Assembly (NCBI GenBank): GCA_032164245.1
Contig: JAVMKO010000003.1
Location: forward strand, 70,874,390 to 70,938,389
Direction of reading: 5' to 3'
Source of the DNA: Sternotherus odoratus
Lineage: Eukaryota; Chordata; Testudines; Kinosternidae
DNA: 64,000 nucleotides
The notes under the pieces were generated by a model that did not search any database, was not told where the DNA came from, and was given only the letters and a program-made list of their open reading frames with translations. The translations under genes were made by a program, and so were the position numbers. Below, piece by piece: positions 1 to 13,100 of the stretch. Position 1 is the first letter of the stretch; every line of letters begins with the position of its first letter.

Positions 1-255
1 GGTTAATTATGTGAACTCTGATGCGCCAGCTGAATACTCTGCAGCTGACTTTTTTTTAACCTCTCACAGAATTGAAAATGAGCTCCCACATTCTCTTCAA
101 CCAGACCAAACCCTAGAGATACATTTTCCTTGTTTCTAATTAATTCACAGTTCCATATGCCTGAAGTTTTAACTCATTGAATTCCTTTTTCCCTTATGTT
201 CTTAAATATCACAAACCAACTCTTCTAAGATCTAATTAAATAAAAGGCACTAGTG

Positions 256-303
256 CAGTGGTGGGCAACCTGCGGCCTGTGGGCCAGAGGTTGTCCACCA
301 CTG
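256..303. mobile_element. 48-bp hAT-like miniature element
   Basis: Begins CAGTGGTGGGCAA and ends with the inverted counterpart TTGTCCACCACTG (12 of 13 match). It is flanked by an 8-bp duplication, CACTAGTG at 248-255 and CTCTAGTG at 304-311, one mismatch. The CAG...CTG ends and 8-bp duplication are typical of hAT elements. The core is only about 22 bp. Confidence 0.7.
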
Positions 304-487
304 CTCTAGTGCTTTGTTTTATATTCTGCAAGTAGATATATTTACCCTTTATATAGTCTTCCAATTTACAATACACTAGGTTTAAAATCTCCCTTGCATG
401 GATCTTAGACATGGGTTCTTTATAGACAGCACATTGAACAACTTGAGCAATTTCATGTGTTCTCTCTGCTCAATAATGAGCAGTCAC

Positions 488-612
488 TATGCATCCGACG
501 GAGTGGGCTATAGCCTGTGAAAGCTTATGCTGAAATAAACTGGTTAGTCTCTAAGGTGCCACAAGTATTCCTCGTTTTATTTACGGATACAGACTAACAT
601 GGCTGCTAATCT
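488..612 (+). mobile_element. SINE/LINE 3' tail, turtle Pol III SINE type
   Basis: Contains GTGAAAGCTTATGCTGAAAT, then CTCTAAGGTGCCACAAGTAT and ACAGACTAACATGGCTGC, the 3' half of a repeat that is very abundant in turtle genomes. The tRNA-like head is absent, so the copy is 5'-truncated. Confidence 0.75.
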
Positions 613-650
613 TAAACCTGACAGGACAGAGTGACCAATATTAAGGGTCC

Positions 651-1030
651 TTGAGAGTAAACACAACCAGCATCGAGGAAATACTATTTAGAGTGCAATT
701 TAGGTGGGCTGAACAAGACATTAAAAATGGAAGACCACTGCCTCCCAAAACAGAACTTGTATGGGGAGCTGAGGCAGGGCAAAAGAAAGGTCATCCATAC
801 AAGCACTTAAAAGATAACTTGAAGAGCAGTCTCCAATGGACTGGCATCAATCTCAAAACCCCCAAGCAAATGGCTCAGAACAGGACTCACTAGCAGTCTC
901 TGAAAAGATCAGCATGCAACAGATTCAAATGGGATCAACAAAATCGTCTCCAGGCTGTACGTGAAAGGCACCACAGAGCAGCCTTGTCAAACATCATAGA
1001 TCTGGACTTCTCATACCCTCAGTGCAGCTG
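651..1030 (+). pseudogene. LINE ORF2 C-terminal fragment (RTE-like)
   Basis: The 80-residue frame at 651-893 matches the familiar LINE C-terminal pattern TSIE..L.R.Q.RWA...I..GRPLP...L.WGE followed by K.G.P.KHLKDNLKSSL. Similar sequence continues beyond the stop to about 1030 (for example TACGTGAAAGGCACCACAGA). It is a short dead piece of a reverse-transcriptase-encoding retroposon. Confidence 0.6.
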
Positions 1031-2445
1031 ACTGAGTGCATCAGGGTTTGGACTTCAGAGCCGTATGCATAGCCATAGATGAGATTTGGGACAATGTTAT
1101 CATAATCAGCAGCAGCGATGGACTACCAACAGTCATGCAATATCTCATGCAACCTATGGATGTCAACCTATGGATGTCAAGGATATTCAGTTGTTCCAGT
1201 ATTGCACAGTGATTAATCTGTTCTTGATAAGGTTTCACTATGGACTTGTGTACACAGGAATGGTATATTGATATAAGGTAAGATATTAATTTAATTTGGT
1301 ATATGTTGTACAAGACTGGAAACAGTTCAATCTAAACTGGAAAATGCCAACCTTATTTTGGAACAAGTATGTGCGCTTAGGGATTTATACTAATTTAACT
1401 ATAGTTTCTTAACTGTACTAGTGAAATTACACTAGTAGAGTTTCCAGTGAGACAAGCCCTGACATGAACAGCAATTGTATGATGTTGTTTGTGGTGAAAC
1501 AGGCACTGTGTGTAAAATCCTGGACCCTCCCAGGTCAATACTGTTCTGCTATTGACTGGAATGAAGACAGGATTTCAGACTATGTTTTTGGTAAGCAACT
1601 TTGGGCAGAAGGATAGCATTGTGGTTAAGCCACAAGACTGGAACAGTTGAATTCTCTCTTGACACTTATCACATTTCCTGTGTGACGTTCAGCAAACTAC
1701 TTTCCTTTCCTTTACTCAGTTTCCACATCTGTCAACTACGGATAATACTTACTTCACAGGGTTGGTGAAAGCTAGGAATATTAATGTTTCTGAAGCATAC
1801 TGAAATCCTTTGATGGAGTGTGCTCTAATGTATTCTAAGGTAATATTATGTACTCCCATGAAAAGACTTTCACTCTCCCTCTCCATATCTAAGGCCTGAG
1901 TCCTTTCCCTGAACACTATGTATAGCTTCTACAAACTTTGTAGTCCACACAGTCCAAAATATCTATGATTTACAAGCTTATTATATTGTTGAAATGAAGT
2001 TTTAAAGTCAGCATGTTAGTAAGGGCTTACAAAAAAATAAATGTACAAAGTTCTTCTCATTCACTTGCTTAGACTAGGTAACTTTTTTACTGGCAACTTA
2101 AATACAATTAGTCTTTTTCATTATTCTCAATCATTGTGGTGATGGAGAAGCTAAGGTTGTGTCTGGGCTGGCAAATTTTCAGCAGTACCTTTTAATATAC
2201 CTTTATAATATATCCTTTTGCACATATTTCAAAAGGGTTTTGCTTAATTTTAGAATGCAAAGGAATCAAAATTAGTATTCTTTTTCCTGTGCATAGCATT
2301 GCAATAATCTTCAATTAAAAACAACAAAACATTTTCTGGCCATTTAGACCACTTCATTTGGGCTTTGTTTCTGCAAACATTCCCTCACATGCATAACAGT
2401 TAGCGCTACGAGGATAGAAATTCCATTTCACAAAGAATTTTACGT
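1031..2445. other. Intergenic, nothing recognised
   Basis: AT-rich upstream flank of NT5DC1. It has an imperfect tandem CAACCTATGGATGT at about 1151-1176. No coding or repeat signal that I can name. Confidence 0.5.
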
Positions 2446-2810
2446 AGGGCTGTCAAGCAATTAAAAAATGAATCACCATTAATTACATGATTAAAATAAT
2501 GAATTGATTAATCACACTGTTTAACAGTAATAGAATACATTTATTTAAATATTTGTGGATGTTTTCTACATTTTAAAATATTTTTATTTCAATTACAAAA
2601 CAGAATACAAAGTGTACAGTGCTCACTTTATATTTATTTTTATTACAAATATTTACACTGTAAAAAAATAGTGTATTTCAATTCACCTAATACAAGTACT
2701 GTACTGTGGTGCAATCTCTTTATAATGAAAGTTTAACTTACAAATGTAGAAATATTTTGCATTCAAGAAAGTTTAACTTACAAATGTAGAAATATTTGCA
2801 TTTGCAGGAG
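2446..2810 (+). mobile_element. hAT element fragment (AGGGCTGTCAAGCAATT family)
   Basis: Starts with the terminal AGGGCTGTCAAGCAATT, followed by TTAATCACACTGTTTAACAG and the AT-rich subterminal sequence also seen at 47649-49309 and 54465-55480. Truncated on the right. A direct repeat of about 38 bp beginning AAAGTTTAACTTAC occurs at about 2728 and 2769. Confidence 0.65.
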
Positions 2811-3329
2811 CTGTCTGCAGCTTGTGAGATGCAGTTTGGCCACCTCTACTATATACATTCAACGTCCTGCTGATCAAGTCTCAATGGTGTGAGTATTTCA
2901 CCATCTTCCACCTCTGTGTTTTTGTCCTGTGTTCATAGGGGAAAGTGCATTTGCAGTTTTGGAGAAATATAACTTAGCAGTGAATGAGTATACATGAATG
3001 AAGATGTACCTGTTCAATACATGTAGCATAAATAGCATGATTTGTCCTGAGGAAATAGTTTAATCCTGATTTTAAAATCACAAGGTTTTTAAAAAGTTAA
3101 TAAAGCTGGGGCTTATTTTATTTCCCTTTGATTTCTGAGTGTTTGAGGTTGCATTTAGATGACACTTTTCAAGCATTTGCTATAAGCTTCTTTTTTTTAA
3201 AAAAAAAAGCAAGACCCTAAGAGTGTCATCTAATCCCATGACTCCAGCAGCTGGGCCTTTAAGAAAAAACAGGGAATGCATTAGCAATATCAGTCATAGT
3301 TCATCTTTGTTCTGGAACTGTACAGTTGG
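2811..3329. other. Intergenic, nothing recognised
   Basis: Unclassified sequence between the hAT fragment and the CpG island; a short A/T homopolymer tract is at about 3191-3209. Confidence 0.4.
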
Positions 3330-4150
3330 GGTGAGGAGTGTCTGTGAATTCCTGGTGGGGCACTGGGGCCATCACCAGCGAAGAAGCGGCATAAAGTCTC
3401 CCGCACAGTGCAGGGGGAGGAAGGGCCAGCCCAAGCGCATTCCTCGCCTTTATGGCAAGTGGTCTCTAGTGTCGCCTTAGGACCTGGGCCCTTACACCCC
3501 TTCGGACAGCCCCCATCAGCCATCGCCCCTCTCCAGCTGTGTCTGAGCGGCAGGTGGCGAGCGGATAGGGCTACACCTGTCCGGCCAGGCGCAGGTGAGC
3601 GCCGCGGGGAAGACGAGAGGGCGGGGAAAGGCGCCGAGGGGCGGCAGCGAGCGAGAGGAAGCCGCCTTCGCCGCAGCGCCGCTTTCCTTTCCCCTCGCCA
3701 GCCGCCGCCTGCGCAGCGATGACCCGGCCCTTCTCCCTGGCCGCGTGCGACGCCTTCGGCTTCGATCTGGACCACACGCTGTGTCGCTACCACCTCCCCG
3801 AGACCGCCCGGGTGAGTGGCGGGGGCCCCCGAGGGCTCTTCCAGGCCAACCCGGGCACGGCAGCGCCAGGCAGAGCCGTGGCCCGGCCCGTGGGAGCGCT
3901 CCAGGCTCGTAGCGGGGCTCTGACTTCCGTAGCTGGTTCCTACCAAGTCCCCCGGCGAGCGGCCGCCCGCTCCTCGTGCAAGCGGAAGCCGGCGGGGTTT
4001 GGCTTCCCCAGGGCCCAGCCCCGCGTTCACTGCCGCGGCGCGTCCCACTCCTCCTCCCGCCTCTGCACAACGCCCGGGAGAGAGGCGGCGTCCCGCCCAG
4101 TCATTCTTGTGCCGAGCTTCGAGCGGCCACCCTGAGCCCAGAGCTGGCTG
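3330..4150 (+). promoter_or_regulatory. NT5DC1: CpG-island promoter of NT5DC1
   Basis: A stretch of about 0.8 kb that is strikingly GC- and CpG-rich compared with the AT-rich DNA on both sides. It surrounds the first coding exon of NT5DC1. A GC box (GGGCGGGG) lies at 3619-3626, about 95 bp before the start codon, and I see no TATA box, so this is a typical housekeeping-type CpG-island promoter. The transcription start is not visible and is inferred to lie between roughly 3500 and 3700. Long open frames on both strands here (for example minus 3290-4153) come from the low stop-codon frequency of GC-rich DNA and are not genes. Confidence 0.8.
3719..3811 (+). CDS. NT5DC1: NT5DC1 coding exon 1
   Basis: 31 codons from the ATG to a GTGAGT donor at 3812. 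It encodes the N-terminus with the HAD motif I DLDHT. The start is chosen because the peptide from this ATG matches the family N-terminus (xxxFSLAACD...) and the ATG has a G at -3. The open frame runs on into intron 1 up to 4135; the part after 3811 is intron. Confidence 0.95.
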
Positions 4151-7100
4151 CAATTCAATCCAGAGCTACGTCTGTGCAGGGGGCCCGGGAGGCTGCAGAC
4201 CTCCGCTGTTAAATAGCCCTGCGTTGAAATTGTGACCAGCGAGGCAGAATTAGACCTTGATTTACCAGTACGTGAAAGAAGCAGGGGGCATTTTATCCCT
4301 GATCGGTTCTGAAAGCCTAGTAGCGCTAGTGACTCTCCCATAGGTGGGATGTACTTTGGGATCATTAAATTTGCTCTATGTCTGTATGATGTTATTTGTA
4401 CCGTCTTGGAAGTTTAAAACAAAATTACCAATTTTGGGCCGCACCTGGGCTGGCCTGACCATGAGCCCAACTGAGGCAGCTGCCTTAGGTGCCTGACTGT
4501 GTGGGGGCACCACTAGGATCCAGACTGTAGAAAATGGTCTGCGGGTGGTGCCTATGTCTGCTCTCTGTTCTAGATATATGGAGATGGTGGAGTGCTGTGC
4601 TGGAGGAAGGAGGGCACAAGAGACCTTTCAAAGTTTGGCCCATGCGAGGGGGCATGGGGGCATCATTTGAGCTCCCCGCCTCAGATGCCAAAAATGTTGT
4701 GAGCCGACCCTGGACCCTGCCCTGTTCTAATTCAGTAGAAATTTTTGCCCAAGCAAAGCAAATGGAAACCTGGTCTACGCTCAGAAGTTAGTGACCTGAC
4801 TATGTTGGGATAGGTGTACACTACCCGGCAGGTAGCGATCGATCTATTGGAGGTCAATTTATCGTGTCTAGTCTGGTCATGATAAACTGATCCCCGAGCA
4901 TTCTCCCATCGACTCCAGAGCTCCATGAAAGGGGCAGGCAAAGTCACCACGAAAGGGGCAGTGGCAGCAGTCGACTCACTGCCATGAAGACCCTGTGATA
5001 AGTCAATTTAGGTATGTTGACTTCAGCTAAGATATGCAACTTCAGCTACAAGAATAGCATAAGTCGAATCCCCCCCACCCTACCCCCGTGTGGAGCAAGG
5101 CTTGCTCGGGGTGTGAAAAATCCACACCTGAGCAATGTAGTTATTTCAACCCAACCTCTGGTGTAAATAGTGCTAGGGTGACCAAAGAATTCTTACCACC
5201 TCTTGGGGAGGTAGATTAACTACAGCAACAGGAGAACCCCTTCTATCAGTGTAAGTAGTGTCTACATTGAAGGTCTAGAGCTGCAGCATTTCAAGTGTAG
5301 GCAAGTCCTCTTTAGACAAATTATTTTATTATTATTTTTCTTTCCCTTTATAGCTGTAACACGGAGGACCTGATTTTTATAGGTGTTGAATGAAGCAGCA
5401 GCTCCCACTGAAGGAAGTGAGAGTTTAAGAGCTGAGAATCTTTGAAATTCAGGCCTTTAATATTTTTTTCGATGACTTATCTGATTATATACTGGTGAAC
5501 TCTTAGGGACTTAAAATAAAATGTTTAGCCTATGAGCATCCTGCATCTTTCTTATTTTAGTTTCAAAATCTGTTCTTGCTTACTGGGAGGAGTAGATGGG
5601 AGGAATTATTTATTTTCATCTCTTTCACTTTGCCTCAATTCACAAACCTTTTTTGAGGCTGAATTATATGGGCTGAAAACACTCATGGTAAAACTTAAGC
5701 CTGGTCTGTGCTATAGAGTTAGGTCGATGTAAGGTCGCTTATGTCACCTAATTCTGTCAGTGTACACACAGTACTGCCTTGCTCCATTAATGAAAGTGCC
5801 CTACTACACTGACATAATAATTCCACCTCCAGGAGAGGCATAGGGCTTGTGTGGATGTAGTTAGGACAATGCACTGTTGAAGTAGACACTGCAGGTTATT
5901 TACATCAGTTATTGGCTGTCATTCTTGTCAATTTCCTGGGTCAGTGCTAGATCCAGGAAATTGACAAGTAACCTGCTCACAGATCAGGCTGTCATCTCAG
6001 GGTGGTGGGAGCTTCAGCTAGAGCCCGACTGCCCCCCCATGCTGTCAGCTCCCCACTCCCAGGCAGGCTCCTAGCTCAGAGCCAGGCTGCCACCATGGTC
6101 CTGGCTCCCTACTCTCAGCTGGACTGCTGCCCAGACTCCCTACCCTTGGGCTTCTCATTCCCTGTCAGGAGTGCAGGAGCCTGCCATGCACTGGTAGGGA
6201 GCTGAGAATCGAGGGCAACTGGGCTCCTGACAGGGAGCTGTGCAAGGGGCTGAATGCTCAGGCTCTCAGACCCCCCACTGTCGCTCTTAAATCAATGACC
6301 TAACGTAGTTCAACTTAAGATTGCAGTATAAACATTCCCTTAGTGTAGGGTGGCCACCTCTTGGCATCTAATATATACACACCCAGTTATCCTGGATGCT
6401 TTCCTCATGGTATTTCACCAACTCTTATTTCTTCACTAAATACCAGCTGGTTGCAAGTATACACTTAGCTGTTTTCACTTGAGGCTTGCATATGCCCTAT
6501 CCCCTTTTATTTTCTTTCTTCCTTCCATCTATAATGTCTACATTGGTTCCTATTTCATCCACAAAATGTTGCAGGATGATTTTCAGTAATTAATATTTGT
6601 GATAACTCCGGTTGTTACCAGTAAGCCAGCTGTGATAGGTACAGTTCATTATGCTCCCATGATGAAGAGCCGATTTTGGACCTTAAATTTTCACTGAAAT
6701 GTCAGTTTTCCATGGAGAGAAGACCCTTTTGAGTTCTCAACTAAATTAATTTTTCCACAAATTGTCTTTCAAAGAACAGTTTAGATGGCAATTTTTAAAC
6801 AGCCCTACTTCTATTCTCAACAAGGTTGGTCTGAACTAAACCTTTTCTGGCTCTCCCATTCCTCCCCCCCCACCCCCCCTTCCCCTGTGTACTGCTATAC
6901 ATGTAACACAGACATCGCTTACAGCTTTCCCTAACTGTTTTCTACAGAGATTCAACTTTCAGTGTTTTGACTTCAGTATACTTTTGCCAGACTAAAAATG
7001 TAAATATTTGCAGTAGAAGATCTCGTTAGAATTTAATTTGTTATACTTAATAGAGCTTGATATAAAGTTTATTTACTTAGTTCTTGAAATTTCACGGTAC

Positions 7101-10100
7101 TGCAGAAATAATAGCAAACCGTATTTTAAATGTTCCTATGACTCAATCACAATGATTTAGAAATTAATTAAAAATTAACATTCAATTTATGCCTGTAGGG
7201 ATAAGTTGTGCTCTTCTTATGTTAACTGCCCATTTTACTTATTGAGATATTTGTGTGGGTAAGGACAGTTTCTCTTATTTGATATAATAATGTTTTTTCC
7301 TCTCTCATTTATAGCTTATATATGATAGTTTTGCCCACTATCTGGTAGCTGAGAAATGTTATGATAAAGAATTGCTGACCGTAACTCCAGAAAGCTGGGA
7401 CTTTTGGTAAGTATTTTTTAAAATGTCTTACTTGTTGCTAGTTTTTATGGGGCTGAGAAAATAACTTGTCTTATTGAAGGGACATCTTAAATTCCTAAAT
7501 CATAGTTTTAAAAAGTCAGATTATATTGAAACAGCCTTCCAAAATAATAAATAGTAGAGCTGGTTGAAATTTGCTTAATTCAGGGTTTTAAAAAAAAATT
7601 GTAAAGTTTTTATTTTTTTTTAATTAGAATTCTCTACTCTTGAAAATGTTGAGATTCTTCAACCAACTCTAATAAATGCCTAGCCCTTACATATAGATTT
7701 GCATCCATAGATCCCAAAGTATTTTACACAGGTTGGTATATAACCATTATCCTCATTTATGGTGAGGGAGGCGAGGAACTGAATTGCATAGAGGTTACGT
7801 GACATTCTCAGAGTCTTGCAGTCCTGGAACCCTGCGCATGAGTTCTTTTGTCAGTGTCATCACATGTGCATGTCATAAATTCCTTCCACTCTAGTGAACA
7901 GGCAAGATATTGACTTCTATAAAAACTTTGGTCTCTGGGTACTAGATTTGCCATTTAAAACACATTCCAGTTCCAAAGATAGATACAGTGTAATACAGAT
8001 GCACGTGTTGGTGAATCAAAACCATAGCTAATACAGTAGTTTTCATTTTTGACCTAAAAGCCTTGATAGTGTTTTCAATGTGATTTTTTAAAAATATGAT
8101 CCTATTTCAGCTAAAATTCTGTTTGGTATTGTAGCGATGTCATCCACTCACCCAGTGGCGCCCCCATCTGGTCTTCTGGGGAATCAGCTCTTCAGACCGT
8201 GGCGCGCCCTTTGCCTGCCGACATTTGCTTCCTCTTGCTAGCCCCGTGTCCCTCCCGGACCCCGGTGCCCTCTACCTGAGGGTGCTGCACCCCTGCAGTA
8301 CCCCCCTGGTCTTAGGGTCTCCCCTCCCTGGGGAACCCTCCACCCACTATCCCCAACTCACCTCAGACCTGGCCACTGCCAGTCACCACTTGCCTCGGTT
8401 CACTGAGGCTGACTGCAGTCTCATGGCCGCTCATCACCAGCAAGAAGGGTTTGGCCTGCTGCTACTACCAAGCCCAGGGCTGCCCCCTTGAAACCCCAGT
8501 ACCCCGTGGGTCGGGCCTACGCTAGGCTCGGCAGCCTGGGGCCCTCTCTCTAGAGCTTTGCAGCTCCCTGGCTCCCAGTTGCCTGGCCCTTGCCCTGTCC
8601 CAATCCAGGTACCCTGTTTATGGTTCCCTGCAGCCAGGCCCTGTCTCACTCTCTGCTTGCAGAGGGAGACTGACTAGTACCCCTGGGTCAGGCCCCCCTG
8701 TTGGGCCTTGCAGCCTGGGGCTTTCAGGCTAGAGCTCCCGAGCTCCCAGTGCCCTGCCCTGCCCCGCCCCGCCCCGCCCCGCCCTGCCCCAGTCCAGGTA
8801 CCTTGCTCAAAGCTTCCCCGCAGCTAGGCCTGTCTTCCTCTGCTTACAGAGGAGACCTGTCTCTCAGGCCCCTGCCTCTCAGGCTTTATGCAGGCATGAG
8901 TGTTTGGGGCGTGGCCACCCAGCTGGGCCTGCTTCCCACTCAGCCTGGGAGTTAGCAGGCTCCCTGCCACAACCCCTTCCCTCTATTTGGTTACCCGAGA
9001 AGTGGGCGGGCCTAGGCCCGCTCATAACTAAAGTCCCTCCCCCAGCCTGGCGGGAGGGACACTAGGCCCGGGGCCAACTAAATACGGGGGGGCAACTAAT
9101 GAAAAAGAAGGCAGGGGAGTGCGTGAAGGTCATAGGTTCAAAACAAGGGTACAGGATGGGGACACCGAGCAGAGAACCCCGATAAGCGCCCACTGCTCCG
9201 CGAAGCTATCGAGGGAGCCAGTGGACGCTGCCCAGTGGAACTCTGCCCGGATGCGTGACTGGAAAAGTGACCGGAGGTAGGCCCCACAGTCACACCGTAC
9301 CCCCTCGTCTAGCATCCTCCTCCTGGTCTTATAGATGGCGACTTTAGCAAGCGCCAGGAGGAGGTTGACGAGGAGGTCTCGCGACTTTGTGGGGCCACGG
9401 ATAGGCTGCCCAAAAAGAAAAAGGTGTGGGGAAAAGTGCAGCCAGAACCTCAATAAGAGGTTCTGGAGGAGCCGGAATAGGGGCTGCAGCCTGGCGCACT
9501 CTAGATAGGCGTGCGCCAGGTCCTCCCTCACGCCACAGAAAGGACAGGCGTCGGGCACGGGGAGGAACCGCGCCAAGTACACGCCCGTGCTCACGGCTCC
9601 GTGAAGGAGCCGCCAACTAATATCCCCGGAGGGCCGTGGGATCAAGGTGGAATAGAAGCTGGCCCACCGGGGCTTCTCACCCTCCTCCGGTATTAGGTAG
9701 TCCCGCCACTTGGTATCGGGGCGGGACGCGAGGGTGAGGACCAACCCCTTCCCTGGGCTGCTTCAAACCCCTTCCCGGGGCTACCCCAGCCCTTTTCAGG
9801 GGGGGAGCAGGTGGTCACCCCGCTACAGGTATATTCATCTACAATGTTAGCATTTGGAGTGAGACCTCGATATTTCAAGTAGGTTTTTCTTCCCAGAAGT
9901 TGAGGAGACAGTTTGGCAACTTTTTAGATGATAAAAACAAGTCCCAAGTTACTTTCATATACTGATTGAAACATTAGTATTAATATCAATATATCAATAT
10001 TGTGGATAAGAGAGGGTTGGGTTTGTTGGGTCCCCAATACACGGCTTGAAGAGTATATGTTGAAATTGTATTTATATGAGACTGGTACTTCTCAGATGAC

Positions 10101-13100
10101 TTGTAAGGCATGAGGCATAAAGATACAGTATCTGATAGAACCATATGCCTAGGCCTCTGTTATGTAATCTGATCTGTGCTGCCTTACCTCTGAACCTCCA
10201 TGGAGTCCCCCTGAGGTCAATGGGGCTTTTGGTTGACCTCATGCATAGCCATCAGGACTGGGTCGTGTGTGTGTGTGTGTGAGGACTGGGTTGTCTGTGT
10301 GTGTGGCTGTGTGTGTGTGTGACATTACATATTCAAGGCTCTGAACTCATTGCTGCCCTCACCTGGACCATTCCATCATCACTCTGGCTATCTGATAATA
10401 AAGTTGAAAATGTGACTGTTTGGTTAAAAAAAATAACATTTATAAGACTATTCTATCTACTAAACTCTAAAAATTCCAGAGTTCATTCTGTGGGACTGCA
10501 GTTATCTGTCCCACTTCACTGGAATCATGGGTGGTGTTTTTCATTCCTTGCTTCTCCGAACAATGTAAATCATTACTCAGTTTCTTGTCCTAATTATGTA
10601 AACCTCTATCCAAATGTGTCTGAAACGTTTCAGATAAATGAGGTTGAACTGTAGATTTACCTTTATGCTGAACTATGGTAAAACAGTTAATGTTTGGGTT
10701 GATAGGACTTCATTGGTCCAGTTTAGCTAGAAGTGAACTCAAGTTACTACCTAATATTAACCAATTAGATGTTGTTTTTCCTTAATATTAAAAACTGACT
10801 AAATGTACACACCCTAGCTGTAGAAATGTAGACCTTCATCTCCAAACACTTATAAATTTGCTCATGTAAGTAATCTCATTGAACTCAGAATAATCCTGGT
10901 CCCAGTGAAGTTAGCGGGAGTTTTTCTATTGACTTCAGTGTGGCTAGGATTTTACCTCATTGTTTACTTGCATATATAAAGTTACAGTAGATTCTCCATT
11001 ATCCAGGATTGGGTTAACCATGATGTGGATTAACCAGGATGTCAAATAAAAATATGCGTAACTCGCAGGGTTGGCTCTGGCTTGTTGTCACCCCAAGCAC
11101 ACACAAAAACCCAACCCCACCAGGGCACAGGACAGTTAATGAACCAACACCTCCTCCCCCCTGCGCATGGTGGCTGGTGAACCAACCCTGCCCCCGGCCC
11201 GGCCATATGTCCTATGGATGGTGATTATCCGGGATTTTATTAACCAGGATTGTGTTTTTTTTCTTCCCTATCCTGGATAATTTGAGAGTCTACTGTTTGG
11301 AGGATCAAAGCCTCTCTGTGTAGCAAAGTTGCAAACTTGTTATAACTCATATCATTTGGACAGTCTGAGATGTGCTTCATTAGCTCTCATGTATAATTCC
11401 ATATCTAATTACTACTTTTCTTGTTTCGTCTTTTAAATTTTTTAGCTGTAAAGGGTTGGCATTGGATCTGGAAGATGGAAACTTTTTAAAGCTTGCTGGA
11501 GATGGAACAATTTTGAGGTAATACTGATTAATTTTTATGTCTAGACAGATTAAAAAAATGCATACATTTTTAAAATGCCAGCATCTGATAATTAGGACAA
11601 CTGTTAAATATTTAGAACGCTAATCACCATATATATTTATTCTTTACATTAGAATCTAAGTGCAACATATGTAACTTTGCGTGCAATCTGTTTTAAATGT
11701 GCATATGTAACTTTTTGGTGACCCATCCATTTTATAAATAATGGCACAACAAAAGTTGTTTTTAGTTGCTAGTTTGGAACATCTCTCTCTTCTTAATAAC
11801 TGCTTAATGCTTTTGCTACTGCACTCCTTCATTATCTTCATACTATGTTAGTTGATGCTCTCAGTGGAAATTGATGTACTACTAGTTGTTTCAGCAGGAC
11901 CCTTAGAATGGGTACAGTTATTGAAACTAATTTTGCCTTGTTCACCCGATGTGTCAAGCTACTGTATTCATAGGCCCTGATCCTGTACTTACCTTTATGC
12001 CCTCGAAATATTGTCATTGACTTCAATAAGACTAATAAGTGTGCAAAGTGCATACTTTGCAGGACTGAGGTCTAAAACAGTAGCATTAGACAGCTGGTGG
12101 ACAAAGTCAATTGTCATTAGTAGCTATATAAGACATAGGAAAGTTTGTAATTTGAGGTGGTAAAAAATAAAATGTTGCAAAAGTCTACTGTTTTCCAAAT
12201 TCAGAATTCTTAAATTTGCAAAATTTCTGCCTCCTCTACTTATTCTCAGTGTTTACATAAATTATACCAAAAATAACTTTAATTGCAAATTTGAGAAGTG
12301 GGGTGAATCTCCACAAACAAGATCTGTTTATATAGTGTTAAGCGCTACACCACACACCCCATACACACCCCATAACTTTGAATTATCTGAATTTTGTTAA
12401 CACAGATACTACAAGAACATAAAAATGGCCATACTGGGTCAGACCAGTGGTCCATGTAACCCAGTACCCTGTCTTCAGACAGTGGCCAGATGCTTCAGAA
12501 GGAATCAGTAGAATGAGCTATTCTAGAAGATATCAATTTGACCAAGGGCCTACTGGTCCTCAGTGCAACTAAGAACACTTACAAGGAAAAGAATAATGAT
12601 TATGATCTCTGTCATGTGTGAAGTGCCTTAGAGTGCTATTTTACCTGTTGGGGGTTAACTGGACAGGAGAGGACAGTGACGTCAGAAGCTCTCACTTCTA
12701 AGGGAGGGAGAGTGTTTTGGCTCACTTCGGTCCTCGGCTGTCTTCGTGCCTGTGTTTCTTCTCCCCTCTCCTAGCTTTGGGAGAGATGAAGCACCCTTCT
12801 ATTTCTAAAATTAGACTAACTGTAAGTAGCATATTGAATTCATAAGTTTTGTACCTGATTTAGAGTGTCACTAACCTTCTCAGGGGAGAGATCTTGAGGG
12901 AGGGGTTAGGAAGCTTTATATCTGTGAAGTTGTATTAGTGTAAGTTTTCTCTTTTCTTTATTAAACTTTTTTTTGTTATAAAAAGTGTTTGGTTATTCCC
13001 TTAAAGTTGTCCTAGCTTTGGATTTGACCCAGTTCCCGGGTAGGGGGGTCTGTGTATCTGAGTCTCTCTCCTAAGAGCAGGAGGGAAGGGCTGTGGCTCG

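Noticed and set aside
3290..4153. 287-residue minus-strand open frame and several plus-strand frames around it
   Set aside because: They lie in the CpG island, have Arg/Gly/Pro-rich composition without domains, and overlap the genuine NT5DC1 exon 1.
9130..9744. Host gene for the 204-residue minus-strand protein
   Set aside because: It matches the C-terminal zinc-binding part of LINE reverse transcriptases and lies in a truncated repeat.
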